Of a stretch of 64,000 nt of DNA, positions 1-8,856 are shown piece by piece. Under the pieces are notes generated by a model that saw only the letters and a program-made list of their open reading frames with translations, was not told where the DNA came from and made no database searches. A program made the position numbers and the translations under genes. The number at the start of each line of letters is the position of its first letter. Positions within the stretch are counted from its first letter, which is position 1. Source of the DNA: Nereida ignava (GTDB lineage Bacteria; Pseudomonadota; Alphaproteobacteria; Rhodobacterales; Rhodobacteraceae); contig NZ_CVPC01000003.1 of assembly GCF_001049735.1 (NCBI RefSeq), positions 186,001 to 250,000 on the forward strand, in the 5' to 3' direction.

Positions 1-74
1 TCCAAGCGTCGCAGGGCATCGACGAGGATAGGTGCGGCTTCGTGATTGCCAAGGATTCCAATAATACCACACAT
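1..74 (-). CDS. glmS: Glutamine--fructose-6-phosphate aminotransferase, N-terminal fragment
   Basis: Only the first 24 codons are in the window; the gene runs off the left edge. They read MCGIIGILGN..., the hallmark N-terminus of class II glutamine amidotransferases, where Cys2 becomes the N-terminal nucleophile after Met removal. GlmS makes glucosamine-6-phosphate, the first committed step to UDP-GlcNAc. The start lies 2 bp downstream of the glmU stop, so the two are almost certainly co-transcribed in the order glmU-glmS. This linkage supports the GlmS call over other amidotransferases such as PurF or AsnB. Confidence 0.9.
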   Translation of the reverse strand, partial: MCGIIGILGNHEAAPILVDALRRL

Positions 75-76
75 CG

Positions 77-1429
77 TTATTTGCCCTCGCTTCGTTTGGC
101 TTTGGCGGCGCGGAGTTTATCCATCAAACGCTTGCCTAGGCCTGTCTTGTTGTCTTGTTTGACCCGTGCAATCGCCAGATCAGCGTCTGGTACGTCTTGG
201 GTGATGACAGAGCCACTTGCGGTCATTGCATCCGCGCCAACACGCACGGGGGCCACAAGCATCGTGTTCGATCCGATGAAAGCCCGCGCGCCAATGTCGG
301 TGTGGTGTTTGAATACGCCGTCATAGTTACAGGTAATCGTGCCTGCGCCCAAGTTTGCTGCAGCGCCGATGGACGCATCGCCCACATATGATAAATGGTT
401 CACCTTCGCGCCGGTCTCGAGAACTGCGTTTTTGATCTCAACGAAATTACCTACTTTGACGTCTTCGCCCAACTCTGCCCCCGGTCTTAGGCGGGCATAA
501 GGTCCGACCACAGCGCCGGAGCTGATGTGGCAGCCCTCAAGGTGTGAAAAGGCGCGAATACGCGCACCGCTTTCTACCGACACGCCGTTGCCGAAAACGA
601 CGTTCGGCTCAATTACCGTGTCGCGCCCGATGAAGGTATCATGTGCGAAAATCACAGTATCAGGTGCTTGAAGGGTGACACCGTTGTCAAAAGCCTCAAG
701 ACGTTTGAAGTTCTGAAAGATGGCCTCTGCACGGGCCAATTCAGCGCGCGAATTGACGCCCATGGTTTCTTCTTCATCACAGATCACGATACCTGCGCTG
801 CGCCCTGATTGGCGGGCAATGCTAACGATGTCTGTGAGGTAATACTCGCCGCTGGCATTATCATTTCCAACTGCTTCAATCAGCTCAAACAGTACTTTTG
901 CATCAGCGCAGACCACCCCCGAATTGCATAGGCTGATCCGACGCTCTTGCGGGCTTGCGTCCTTGAACTCAACGATCCGCTCAAGGCTGTCGCCGTCCAT
1001 GACAAGGCGGCCGTATGTGGCAGGGTCCTCGGCATCAAAACCCAAAACAACCACGTCCGAGGTTGCGCGTGCGTCAATCATTGCCTCAAGGGTTTGCGCT
1101 GAAATGAACGGTGTATCTCCGTACAAAACGATTGCATTGCCTTCAAACGAGCCCAGAATATCTTTGGCTTGCGCCACGGCGTGTGCGGTGCCCAGTTGCT
1201 CTTTTTGCAGCACCACTTGGGTCATCGGGTTCCAGTCCAGCGCACCTGCTTCAACCACATCTGCTCCGTGTCCCGCTACGACAACGATGCGCGATGGTTC
1301 AAGTTCTTCGCCAGCCTTTATCGCGTGTACCAACATGGGAGCACCGCCAATTTCATGCATCACTTTGGGCAAATTCGATTGCATGCGGGTGCCTTTTCCG
1401 GCGCCAAGAATTATTAGTGCTACTGCCAT
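77..1429 (-). CDS. glmU: Bifunctional UDP-GlcNAc pyrophosphorylase / glucosamine-1-phosphate N-acetyltransferase
   Basis: This cytoplasmic enzyme carries out the last two steps of UDP-N-acetylglucosamine synthesis for peptidoglycan and lipopolysaccharide. The N-terminus has the nucleotidyltransferase signature LGAGKGTRM...PKVMH at about residues 8-24. The C-terminal half is an isoleucine-rich left-handed beta-helix of hexapeptide repeats. It contains GAGTITCNYDG followed by KHHT, typical of the acetyltransferase site. At 450 aa it matches the family length. The ATG at 1429 is preceded by a short purine-rich stretch. glmS follows 2 bp after the stop, giving a UDP-GlcNAc operon on the minus strand, divergent from gph. 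Confidence 0.96.
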   Translation of the reverse strand: MAVALIILGAGKGTRMQSNLPKVMHEIGGAPMLVHAIKAGEELEPSRIVVVAGHGADVVEAGALDWNPMTQVVLQKEQLGTAHAVAQAKDILGSFEGNAIVLYGDTPFISAQTLEAMIDARATSDVVVLGFDAEDPATYGRLVMDGDSLERIVEFKDASPQERRISLCNSGVVCADAKVLFELIEAVGNDNASGEYYLTDIVSIARQSGRSAGIVICDEEETMGVNSRAELARAEAIFQNFKRLEAFDNGVTLQAPDTVIFAHDTFIGRDTVIEPNVVFGNGVSVESGARIRAFSHLEGCHISSGAVVGPYARLRPGAELGEDVKVGNFVEIKNAVLETGAKVNHLSYVGDASIGAAANLGAGTITCNYDGVFKHHTDIGARAFIGSNTMLVAPVRVGADAMTASGSVITQDVPDADLAIARVKQDNKTGLGKRLMDKLRAAKAKRSEGK

Positions 1430-1558
1430 GTTTCTTTTCTACTCTAGCCAACGCCTTTGGCTCGTTTTATCCGTTCAAGGGTGGGGCGCAAGGGGGCGGC
1501 CCGTCACATGACGCTTCAAGACCGTAACACACCCCACGCTCAGCTTTGAAAGGCGCCC

Positions 1559-2233
1559 GTGATGCAAACAGTAATTTTCGATTTGGACGGAACATTAGCG
1601 GACACCAGTGGGGATCTGATCGCGGCGGCCAATGCCTGCTTTGTGGATCTGGGGTGGGGCGGTTTGTTGGATCCTGTCCGTGACGCGGGCACAGCGTTGC
1701 GGGGCGGTCGCGCGATGCTGACGTTAGGGTTTGAGCGAAAGGGCGCCGAAGGACAGGCCGCAGCTGCAGATATGGACGCGCATTACCAAAAGCTGTTGGC
1801 CCATTACGGCACAAATATTGATACCCATACCACGCTTTATCCCCATGCGATGGAGGCTATCGGAAACCTGAAGGCGGAAGGCTACCGCGTGGGTATCTGC
1901 ACGAACAAACCCGAAGGCCTCGCGCGTTTGTTGTTGACGCGTCTTGGTGTGCTGAAAGAGTTTCATTCGCTGATCGGTGCAGACACGCTGCCTACGCGCA
2001 AACCTGACACCGCGCCCTATGTGGCGGCGGTTGAGCAAGCGGGCGGCTCGGTCGAAAGATCATTGCTGGTCGGTGACACTATGACTGACAGGCAGACAAG
2101 TTTGAATGCGGGCGTCCCATCTGTATTGGTCACTTTCGGACCCGGCGCCGAAGACGTTAAAGCCATGGACCCCGAAGCGCTGTTGTCAGATTACCGTCAC
2201 CTGCGATCTGTGGTCAGCTCACTTATCGGCTAG
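1559..2233 (+). CDS. gph: Phosphoglycolate phosphatase (HAD superfamily)
   Basis: This is a 224-aa HAD hydrolase. Motif I is FDLDGTLADT near the N-terminus (nucleophile Asp), motif II is CTNKP, motif III Lys lies in RKPDTAPY, and motif IV is LVGDTMTD. The cap insertion between motifs I and II fits the Gph/PGP subfamily, which removes 2-phosphoglycolate arising from DNA repair or oxygenation. Substrate preference within this family is not certain from sequence. The gene is divergent from glmU and is followed 53 bp later by a DegT-type aminotransferase, possibly in one transcript. Confidence 0.85.
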   Translation: MMQTVIFDLDGTLADTSGDLIAAANACFVDLGWGGLLDPVRDAGTALRGGRAMLTLGFERKGAEGQAAAADMDAHYQKLLAHYGTNIDTHTTLYPHAMEAIGNLKAEGYRVGICTNKPEGLARLLLTRLGVLKEFHSLIGADTLPTRKPDTAPYVAAVEQAGGSVERSLLVGDTMTDRQTSLNAGVPSVLVTFGPGAEDVKAMDPEALLSDYRHLRSVVSSLIG

Positions 2234-2286
2234 AGCTGCGGCGAATGGTGCTTGACGGCGCGGCAACAGTTTGCCCATCTGTGAAT

Positions 2287-3498
2287 ATGACAAAGCACAC
2301 CCCACAACCCGCCACGCCTGATGTTTTTACTGGTTCGTTTACGCAGCAAGAACCGATCCCTCAGGAAGGCATTGATGCAGCGTTGGCCGTGCTGAATGGT
2401 GGACGCCTGCACCGCTATAACACCCACGGTGACGAGATTGCGGAAACTGCGTTGCTGGAAGAAGAGTTCGCAGCACAAATGGGATCAAAATACTGTTTGT
2501 CTTGTGCCTCTGGCGGCTACGCCATGGCCACCGCGATGCGGGCCTGTGGCGTGAAGGCAGGCGACAAAGTTCTGACGAACGCGTTTACGCTGGCGCCTGT
2601 GCCCGGTGCGATTGCTAGTCTGGGTGCTACTCCAATTTTTGTGGGCGTAGGCGAGGACCTGAAGATTGATCTTGATGACCTTGCGGCCAAGACTGATGAG
2701 GCTGATGTTTTGCTGCTGTCACATATGCGCGGCCACATTTGCGATATGGACCGCCTTATGCAGATTTGTGACGCCGCTGATGTGAAGGTGATTGAAGACT
2801 GTGCGCACACTATGGGGGCCAAGTGGAAAGATACTTATTCTGGTCGCCACGGGGTGCTGGGGTGCTATTCAACGCAGACCTATAAGCACGTCAATTCGGG
2901 TGAGGGCGGGCTTTTGATCAGTGACGATCCTGATCTGATGGCTCGTGCGATTATGCTGTCGGGGTCTTACATGCTCTATACGCGCCACCGCGCAGCACCG
3001 CCCCCCGAAGCGTTCGAGCAAGTTCGTCTGCATACCCCAAACATTTCCGGCCGGATGGATAACTTGCGTGCGGCGATCCTGCGCCCACAATTGCGTGATC
3101 TTGATGCACAAGCAAAACGTTGGAACGACCGGTACAAGGTTCTGGAAAACGGGCTGTCGGGCGCAAACAGACTTACGTTGATTAATCGCCCTGCGGACGA
3201 GCACTATGTGGCGTCATCATTTCAGTTTTTGTTGTTGGATTGGGCTGATGCCGAGATCGTTGATTTTGTCGCGCGTTGTGCTGCGCGTGGGGTTGAGCTT
3301 AAGTGGTTTGGCGCAGATGATCCTGTGGCTTTCACCAGTAAATACGACAGCTGGAAATATGCCAATCCTACGCCGATGCCCGCCACGGACCGTGTGTTGA
3401 AGGGTGTGATGGATATGCGTTTGCCGCTGACGTTCTCGCTTGAGGATTGCGCGCAGATTGCACGCATCATCCGCGAAGAAGTCGCCATCAGCGCCTAA
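2287..3498 (+). CDS. DegT/DnrJ/EryC1/StrS-type PLP aminotransferase
   Basis: The protein (403 aa) has the fold signatures of the sugar aminotransferase family. These are an N-terminal segment with ASGGYAMATAMRACGVKAGD, the Asp-containing VIEDCAH motif that contacts the PLP ring nitrogen, and the Schiff-base lysine at about residue 200 in YKHVNSGEGG. Family members transaminate keto-sugars or related substrates for polysaccharide or secondary metabolite synthesis. No sugar biosynthesis genes flank it, so the substrate is unknown. I chose the ATG at 2287 because the homologous region starts shortly after; an in-frame ATG at 2245 would add 14 residues. Neither start has a strong ribosome binding site. 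Confidence 0.75.
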   Translation: MTKHTPQPATPDVFTGSFTQQEPIPQEGIDAALAVLNGGRLHRYNTHGDEIAETALLEEEFAAQMGSKYCLSCASGGYAMATAMRACGVKAGDKVLTNAFTLAPVPGAIASLGATPIFVGVGEDLKIDLDDLAAKTDEADVLLLSHMRGHICDMDRLMQICDAADVKVIEDCAHTMGAKWKDTYSGRHGVLGCYSTQTYKHVNSGEGGLLISDDPDLMARAIMLSGSYMLYTRHRAAPPPEAFEQVRLHTPNISGRMDNLRAAILRPQLRDLDAQAKRWNDRYKVLENGLSGANRLTLINRPADEHYVASSFQFLLLDWADAEIVDFVARCAARGVELKWFGADDPVAFTSKYDSWKYANPTPMPATDRVLKGVMDMRLPLTFSLEDCAQIARIIREEVAISA

Positions 3499-3726
3499 GG
3501 TTTTTATCCGTGCTGTGCGTAGTGTTTACGGCAAGAACGGGATAGATACATCAAGCCACGTGTCAGCGCGACAATTCGCCAAAACGAGTTCTAAGATAAA
3601 AGCCGCCAAATTGCGCCAAAAGCCGGTCCAAGGCGTTGACGCGTCAAGGCAGTGGGGGTAGGACGGGCGCAGCCAAAAGTCCTGTGCGTAGCACGTCTGC
3701 GCGACACATTTCAGGAGATGCAAACT
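3499..3726 (+). promoter_or_regulatory. Leader and probable promoter region of the nuo operon
   Basis: This non-coding stretch separates the aminotransferase from nuoA and is the only sizeable gap ahead of the complex I operon, so the main nuo promoter should lie here. It contains a perfect 12-bp palindrome at 3636-3647. A ribosome binding site (AGGAG at 3712-3716) lies just ahead of nuoA. I could not assign convincing -35 and -10 boxes. Confidence 0.4.
3636..3647. promoter_or_regulatory. Perfect palindrome TTGACGCGTCAA upstream of nuoA
   Basis: The 12-bp sequence TTGACGCGTCAA is its own reverse complement and lies about 80 bp before the nuoA start. Its position and symmetry suit a dimeric repressor or activator site, but no regulator can be named from the sequence. 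Confidence 0.3.
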
Positions 3727-4107
3727 GTGGAAACCCTTTCGACACAGGCCCTTGCGGGTCAGTATTTGCCCATTCTTGTGTTCCTTGCGATCGCAATCGG
3801 TTTGGGTCTTGTCTTGATCCTTGCGGCGGTTGTTGTTGCGGTGCGCAGCCCTGACCCAGAAAAAGTGTCGGCTTACGAGTGTGGATTTAACGCATTTGAT
3901 GACGCGCGAATGAAGTTCGACGTGCGCTTTTACTTGGTCTCGATTTTGTTCATCATTTTCGATTTGGAGGTGGCGTTTTTGTTCCCGTGGGCCGTAGCGT
4001 TTAAAGATATTTCAATGGTCGGTTTCTGGTCCATGATGGTGTTCTTGAGTGTTCTGACTGCTGGCTTTGCATACGAATGGAAAAAGGGAGCGCTCGAATG
4101 GGAGTGA
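3727..4107 (+). CDS. nuoA: NADH-quinone oxidoreductase subunit A
   Basis: NuoA is a small membrane subunit of complex I. Three hydrophobic segments are visible: [19 protein letters not shown], a middle one around [20 protein letters not shown], and a C-terminal [14 protein letters not shown]. The conserved loop reads [20 protein letters not shown]. The ribosome binding site AGGAG (3712-3716) is too close to the ATG at 3718 but about 10 bp from the in-frame GTG at 3727. I therefore favour GTG, giving 126 aa, close to the usual length. nuoB starts before this gene ends (10-bp overlap). Confidence 0.92.
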   Translation: METLSTQALAGQYLPILVFLAIAIGLGLVLILAAVVVAVRSPDPEKVSAYECGFNAFDDARMKFDVRFYLVSILFIIFDLEVAFLFPWAVAFKDISMVGFWSMMVFLSVLTAGFAYEWKKGALEWE

Positions 4108-4631
4108 TGGCCGGACCAAATACTGCAGGTTTTGACCGCGAGGTTGCGACGCAGGAATTGAACCGTGAGTTGTCCGACAAGGGCTTCCTCGTGACGTCGA
4201 CCGCTGACATCCTCAACTGGGCGCGCACAGGCTCGCTGCACTGGATGACGTTTGGCCTTGCTTGCTGTGCCGTTGAAATGATGCACACCGCGATGCCGCG
4301 CTATGACATGGAACGATTTGGCACAGCGCCGCGCGCCTCCCCGCGTCAATCCGATTTGATGATTGTTGCTGGCACGCTGACCAACAAAATGGCGCCTGCG
4401 TTGCGTAAAGTATACGATCAGATGCCCGAGCCACGTTACGTGATCTCGATGGGTTCATGCGCCAATGGCGGTGGATACTATCATTACAGCTATTCGGTTG
4501 TGCGTGGCTGTGACCGTATTGTCCCTGTTGATGTGTATGTGCCGGGCTGCCCGCCAACGGCAGAAGCCTTGCTATATGGCATCATGCAGCTGCAACGCAA
4601 AATCCGCCGCACTGGCACGATTGTTCGTTAA
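4098..4631 (+). CDS. nuoB: NADH-quinone oxidoreductase subunit B
   Basis: NuoB is the peripheral-arm subunit that carries cluster N2, the last iron-sulfur cluster before quinone. The cluster ligands are visible as the tandem cysteines in [12 protein letters not shown], the Cys in [15 protein letters not shown] and the Cys in [14 protein letters not shown]. The ATG at 4098 has GGGAG seven bases upstream, giving 177 aa. The gene overlaps nuoA by 10 bp, which suggests translational coupling. Confidence 0.97.
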   Translation: MGVMAGPNTAGFDREVATQELNRELSDKGFLVTSTADILNWARTGSLHWMTFGLACCAVEMMHTAMPRYDMERFGTAPRASPRQSDLMIVAGTLTNKMAPALRKVYDQMPEPRYVISMGSCANGGGYYHYSYSVVRGCDRIVPVDVYVPGCPPTAEALLYGIMQLQRKIRRTGTIVR

Positions 4632-4675
4632 GAAGTTCCGACCCGAAAACGCCTGAAAGGCAAAGGAGCGATCCT

Positions 4676-5305
4676 ATGACCGCAGAAACCATGACACCCG
4701 CCGCAATGGATGAACTGGGCGCTTATATTGCTGCCAAGCGTCCTGATTGTGTGCTGTCATATTCCGTTGATTTCGGTGAGCTGAATGTGTCTGTCTCGTT
4801 GGGTAGTATCCACGGCCTGATTGATTGGCTGAAGACAGACCCTACGTGCCGCTTCAACTCATTGGTTGATATCACAGCGGTCGATAACGTTGGTCGTGCG
4901 CGCCGATTTGACGTGGTGTACCACTTCCTGTCCATGTACCAAAACCACCGCATTCGCTTGAAAGTTGAAGTGCGTGAGGACGATATGGTGCCATCCATCG
5001 TTGAAGTTCACCCATCTGCCAACTGGTTCGAGCGGGAAGTTTTTGACATGTTCGGCATCCTCTTTTCAGGTCACCCTGATCTGCGCCGCTTGCTGACGGA
5101 TTATGGTTTCCGCGGCTATCCCCTGCGCAAGGATTTCCCGACAACTGGCTACACAGAAGTACGCTATGACGAGGCGCAAAAGCGCGTGGTTTACGAGCCC
5201 GTGTCGCTGGTGCAAGAATACCGACAGTTTGATTTCATGTCTCCCTGGGAAGGCGCGCAATACGTCATTCCCGGTGATGAGAAAGCGAAAGGAGAGGCGA
5301 AATAA
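4676..5305 (+). CDS. nuoC: NADH-quinone oxidoreductase subunit C (30 kDa)
   Basis: This peripheral-arm subunit (209 aa) bridges NuoB and NuoD near the membrane interface. The family signature is clear: [20 protein letters not shown] followed by [18 protein letters not shown] good ribosome binding site (AAAGGAG) precedes the ATG. It is a separate gene, not fused to nuoD as in enterobacteria. Its stop overlaps the nuoD start by one base (TAATG). Confidence 0.97.
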   Translation: MTAETMTPAAMDELGAYIAAKRPDCVLSYSVDFGELNVSVSLGSIHGLIDWLKTDPTCRFNSLVDITAVDNVGRARRFDVVYHFLSMYQNHRIRLKVEVREDDMVPSIVEVHPSANWFEREVFDMFGILFSGHPDLRRLLTDYGFRGYPLRKDFPTTGYTEVRYDEAQKRVVYEPVSLVQEYRQFDFMSPWEGAQYVIPGDEKAKGEAK

Positions 5306-6516
5306 TGGACGGCTCCCAATTCAATGACGCCCTGACTGGCGAACAAAAAATCCGTAACTTCAACATCAACTTCGGTCCGCAGCACCCTGCAGCGCACGGC
5401 GTGTTGCGTCTTGTGCTCGAACTTGATGGCGAGATCGTTGAGCGTTGCGACCCGCACATCGGACTTTTGCACCGTGGCACCGAAAAGCTGATGGAAAGCC
5501 GCACGTACCTGCAAAACCTGCCTTATCTGGACCGTCTGGATTATGTGGCACCCATGAACCAAGAGCACGCTTGGTGCCTGGCGATTGAGAAGCTGACAGG
5601 CACCGAGGTGCCTCGCCGTGCGCAGTTGATCCGTGTTCTTTACTCCGAAATTGGCCGCGTACTTTCGCACATTTTGAACGTGACCACACAGGCTATGGAC
5701 GTAGGCGCGCTTACGCCGCCGCTTTGGGGCTTTGAAGAACGCGAAAAACTGATGGTGTTTTACGAGCGCGCTTGCGGCGCACGTTTGCACGCTGCGTATT
5801 TCCGTCCTGGTGGCGTGCACCAAGACCTGCCCGATGATCTCATTGATGATATTGAGACGTGGGCCATCGAGTTCCCCAAAGTCCTCGAAGATATTGACGG
5901 TCTTTTGACCGAAAACCGTATTTTCAAGCAACGTAACGCGGATATCGGCGTTGTGACCGAACAAGACATCCAAGACTGGGGCTTTTCCGGTGTAATGGTT
6001 CGTGGCTCGGGGTTGGCTTGGGATTTGCGCCGCGCGCAGCCCTATGAATGCTATGATGAATTTGAATTCCAAATTCCTGTTGGCAAAAATGGCGACTGCT
6101 ATGACCGCTACCTCGTTCGGATGGAAGAGATGCGCCAATCTGTGTCGATTATCCGCCAAGCGATTGCCAAACTGCGCGAAGCAACCGGTGACGTGATGGC
6201 CCGGGGCAAAATGACACCGCCCAAACGTGGTGACATGAAAACCTCGATGGAAGCGCTCATCCACCACTTCAAACTCTACACCGAAGGCTTCCACGTACCC
6301 GCCGGTGAGGTCTACACCGCCGTTGAGGCCCCGAAAGGCGAGTTTGGTGTGTATCTTGTGGCTGATGGCAGCAACAAACCGTACCGTGCCAAATTACGCG
6401 CGCCGGGCTTTTTACACCTACAAGCGATGGACTACCTCGCGTCAGGCCACCAACTTGCAGATGTCGCCGCGATCATCGGAACGATGGATATCGTTTTCGG
6501 AGAAATCGACCGCTAA
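5305..6516 (+). CDS. nuoD: NADH-quinone oxidoreductase subunit D (49 kDa)
   Basis: NuoD helps form the quinone-binding cavity next to cluster N2. The N-terminal signature [15 protein letters not shown] contains the conserved quinone-site His. [16 protein letters not shown] and [12 protein letters not shown] follow, and the C-terminus ends in the typical DIVFGEIDR. At 403 aa it matches the alphaproteobacterial length. The protein descends from the large subunit of NiFe hydrogenases but lacks the metal-binding cysteines. Confidence 0.97.
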   Translation: MDGSQFNDALTGEQKIRNFNINFGPQHPAAHGVLRLVLELDGEIVERCDPHIGLLHRGTEKLMESRTYLQNLPYLDRLDYVAPMNQEHAWCLAIEKLTGTEVPRRAQLIRVLYSEIGRVLSHILNVTTQAMDVGALTPPLWGFEEREKLMVFYERACGARLHAAYFRPGGVHQDLPDDLIDDIETWAIEFPKVLEDIDGLLTENRIFKQRNADIGVVTEQDIQDWGFSGVMVRGSGLAWDLRRAQPYECYDEFEFQIPVGKNGDCYDRYLVRMEEMRQSVSIIRQAIAKLREATGDVMARGKMTPPKRGDMKTSMEALIHHFKLYTEGFHVPAGEVYTAVEAPKGEFGVYLVADGSNKPYRAKLRAPGFLHLQAMDYLASGHQLADVAAIIGTMDIVFGEIDR

Positions 6517-6591
6517 TTCTTTTGTTTGAAAACATCCTCGCCGAAGGCTGGCGTTGCATGGCAACGTCAATAACCCGAAAAGAGACGACCC

Positions 6592-7671
6592 ATGCTACGC
6601 CGACTACACTCTGAGCAACCAGACAGCTTTGCCTTTACCGCCGACAACCAAGCGTGGGCTGAAGCGCAGATCAAAAAATACCCAGAGGGTCGCCAAGCAT
6701 CCGCGATCATCCCACTCCTTTGGCGCGCCCAAGAGCAAGAGGGCTGGCTTAGCCGCCCGGCGATTGAGCATGTGTCTGACATGCTTGATCTTGCGTTTAT
6801 TCGCGGGCTTGAGGTGGCGTCTTTCTACTTCATGTTCCAACTGCAACCTGTTGGTAAAATTGCACATATCCAGATTTGCGGCACAACGTCTTGCATGATC
6901 TGTGGCGCGGAAGACTTGGTTGCGGTTTGCCAAGAAAAGATCGCACCGAAAGCGCATCAAATTTCTGTTGATGGGAATTTCTCGTGGGAAGAAGTTGAGT
7001 GTTTGGGTGCCTGCGCAAACGCCCCGATGGCGCAAATCGGCAAAGACTACTTCGAAGACCTGACTGCAGAACGGCTTGGCACACTTTTGGATGAGCTGGC
7101 CGCCGGTAAAACCCCGCAAGTTGGCCCGCAGAATGGACGTTTCGCGGCGGAGCCAGCGGGTGGCATCACCAGCCTAACTGATTTCGTGAACGCTAAGATT
7201 AAGCTGAACGCCAGCGCACAATTGGCCCATGATATCGGTGACAGTGTTAAACGCATCGACGGAACTGAAGTGCCTCTTTTGACACCTTGGATCGACAAAG
7301 CTGCAAATTCTGGCGCGAAACCACCGAAACCTGCAGCGCGACCAAAGCCTGCAAACGCGCAGAAAGCTGCTGTGAAACCAGCGGCTACCAAAGCCAAAAG
7401 CACTGCAAAACCCAAAGCCTCAGATGACGCGGGCAAAAAGCCTCGCACCATGAAAGCCCCGCGCAAAGCCGGTGCGGATGACCTGAAACTGATCAAAGGT
7501 GTCGGTCCAAAACTGGAAAAGCTTCTCAACGAGATGGGCTTTTTTCATTACGATCAAATCGCCAAATGGGCTCCGGCCGAGCTTGCTTGGGTTGACGCGA
7601 ACTTGGAAGGTTTCATCGGGCGCGCGTCGCGGGACAACTGGATTGATCAAGCCAAATCCCTTGCATCTTAA
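6592..7671 (+). CDS. nuoE: NADH-quinone oxidoreductase subunit E with C-terminal helix-hairpin-helix extension
   Basis: Residues 1 to about 165 form a normal NuoE: thioredoxin-like, with 2Fe-2S ligands Cys96, Cys101, Cys137 and Cys141 ([10 protein letters not shown] and [10 protein letters not shown]). The protein then continues to 359 aa, about twice the E. coli length. A Lys/Pro/Ala-rich linker (about 240-290) is followed by a compact domain (about 296-358) with [20 protein letters not shown], a helix-hairpin-helix core. The next gene carries a near-copy of this domain. Electron transfer from FMN to the NuoE/NuoF clusters is established for the family; the role of the extension is unknown. 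Confidence 0.95.
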   Translation: MLRRLHSEQPDSFAFTADNQAWAEAQIKKYPEGRQASAIIPLLWRAQEQEGWLSRPAIEHVSDMLDLAFIRGLEVASFYFMFQLQPVGKIAHIQICGTTSCMICGAEDLVAVCQEKIAPKAHQISVDGNFSWEEVECLGACANAPMAQIGKDYFEDLTAERLGTLLDELAAGKTPQVGPQNGRFAAEPAGGITSLTDFVNAKIKLNASAQLAHDIGDSVKRIDGTEVPLLTPWIDKAANSGAKPPKPAARPKPANAQKAAVKPAATKAKSTAKPKASDDAGKKPRTMKAPRKAGADDLKLIKGVGPKLEKLLNEMGFFHYDQIAKWAPAELAWVDANLEGFIGRASRDNWIDQAKSLAS

Positions 7672-7748
7672 GCCAAGACCTAGTTTTCTAGCCCCACAAT
7701 GAAGGGGAGCTGCTACTAATACTCCCCAAATAGGGACGGAGTATTGGA

Positions 7749-8531
7749 ATGAGTAACTCTTCTGGAGGGATCTCCTGCGCAATCGGGTGTTGGCTGGTTG
7801 GCGCAGTGTTGGGCTTAGTTGCCTTTGTCATGTTAATGCTGTTCGGGGAATACACCTTTATTCAGGCTGTATTCATGGGCGGCATTGTTTTCTTTATTGC
7901 TGGTGCAGCACTAAGCTGGCTGATGTGTCGGCCGCTTCCTGCGTTAGGCGAAATTGATGCCAGCCGCGCGGGCCAAGCGCCCACAGCCGGCGGTATTGAA
8001 ACAGCGACGCCAGCTGTTGCGGCCAAACCTACAGCCACTGCAGCGGCAGCGGCGACTGCGACCACGGTGTCTGAACCCGTTGCGGAAACGCCCGCGCCGA
8101 AACCCGCAGCAAAGCCAAAAGCGGCACCGAAGAAACCTGCCGCTAAGAAGTCAGCCCCTAAAAGGGCGGCTGCGAAAGCAGATGCGCCTACCGTTAAACC
8201 GCCTGCGGATGCAAAAAAGAAGGCTGCAAAGCCAGTTTCCGCGTCGGGCAAACCTGAATTGCTGAAAAAAGCGCGGGCAGGTGGTCCGGACGACCTCAAA
8301 CAGATCAAAGGCGTTGGTCCAAAGTTGGAAGGTCTGCTGCACTCGATGGGTGTGTTCCACTTTGATCAGATTGGATCATGGCGTAAAAAAGAAGTCGAAT
8401 GGGTGGATGAAAACCTTGAAGGTTTCAAAGGCCGTGTTTCCCGTGATGAGTGGGTCAAGCAAGCCAAAGTACTCGCTAAAGGTGGCCAGACTGAATTTTC
8501 CAAAAAAGTGAAAAAGGGTGGCGTTTACTAA
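7749..8531 (+). CDS. Membrane-anchored protein with NuoE-like helix-hairpin-helix C-terminal domain
   Basis: The 260-aa product has two predicted membrane helices at about residues 12-32 and 37-58. A long Ala/Lys/Pro-rich, histone-H1-like linker (about 75-180) follows. The C-terminal domain (about 182-245) contains [20 protein letters not shown]. This domain matches the C-terminus of NuoE almost residue for residue (WVD-NLEGF-GR-SRD-W--QAK in both), so the pair arose by domain duplication. ACGGAG precedes the ATG. Its place inside the nuo operon suggests a link to complex I assembly or anchoring; that is inference. The two membrane segments argue against a soluble nuclease. Confidence 0.8.
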   Translation: MSNSSGGISCAIGCWLVGAVLGLVAFVMLMLFGEYTFIQAVFMGGIVFFIAGAALSWLMCRPLPALGEIDASRAGQAPTAGGIETATPAVAAKPTATAAAAATATTVSEPVAETPAPKPAAKPKAAPKKPAAKKSAPKRAAAKADAPTVKPPADAKKKAAKPVSASGKPELLKKARAGGPDDLKQIKGVGPKLEGLLHSMGVFHFDQIGSWRKKEVEWVDENLEGFKGRVSRDEWVKQAKVLAKGGQTEFSKKVKKGGVY

Positions 8532-8556
8532 GCCCTCAAAAATACCTAGAGATGGT

Positions 8557-8589
8557 CCCGTCCAAAGATATTTTTGGGCGGGATTTTTT
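8557..8589 (+). terminator. Rho-independent terminator inside the nuo operon
   Basis: CCCGTCCAAA (8557-8566) pairs with TTTGGGCGGG (8573-8582) with one G-T wobble. The loop is 6 bases, and A plus six T residues (8584-8589) follow. It lies between the helix-hairpin-helix protein gene and the DUF5337 gene, so transcripts may be attenuated before nuoF. Confidence 0.75.
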
Positions 8590-8602
8590 GTGAGGCTGCC
8601 AG

Positions 8603-8812
8603 GTGAACCGCGACGAACGAAATGCAAAACAGGGCCGCTTGGCGGCTATGGTCATCGCGGGTTCTGGTCTGCTGGCGATCCTTGCGCCGGCGATTGCGCA
8701 AAGCCTGAACCTGACAATCCGCTTTGAGATTCTGCTTTATCTTTTCTCATTGGCGGGATTTCTCTTTGCCCTCGTTCTTGCGCTTCAGGTCTGGCAATCG
8801 GGGCGCAAATAA
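8603..8812 (+). CDS. DUF5337-type small membrane protein
   Basis: This 69-aa protein has a charged N-terminus (MNRDERNAKQGR) followed by two hydrophobic helices, at about residues 14-33 and 42-63. It ends in a short basic tail. It matches what I recall of the DUF5337 family found between nuoE and nuoF in Rhodobacterales. The start is a GTG at 8603, 13 bases after the T-tract of the upstream terminator, with GAGG seven bases before it. Function unknown; a complex I assembly or accessory membrane role is an inference from position. Confidence 0.75.
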   Translation: MNRDERNAKQGRLAAMVIAGSGLLAILAPAIAQSLNLTIRFEILLYLFSLAGFLFALVLALQVWQSGRK

Positions 8813-8856
8813 GTCTATAGAGAAGCCAGCCAACACTTCAGACGGGAAACGCGCAC

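Noticed and set aside
2245-2286. Upstream in-frame ATG extension of the DegT aminotransferase
   Set aside because: The extra 14 residues do not look like the family and have no better ribosome binding site.
4077-4097. Upstream ATG for nuoB at 4077
   Set aside because: It would add residues encoded within the end of nuoA; the ATG at 4098 has a correct ribosome binding site and matches the NuoB N-terminus.
5191-6294. Long open reading frame (367 aa) on the minus strand over nuoD
   Set aside because: It lies antisense to the conserved nuoD gene, has no recognisable domain, and its openness reflects codon composition of the opposite strand.
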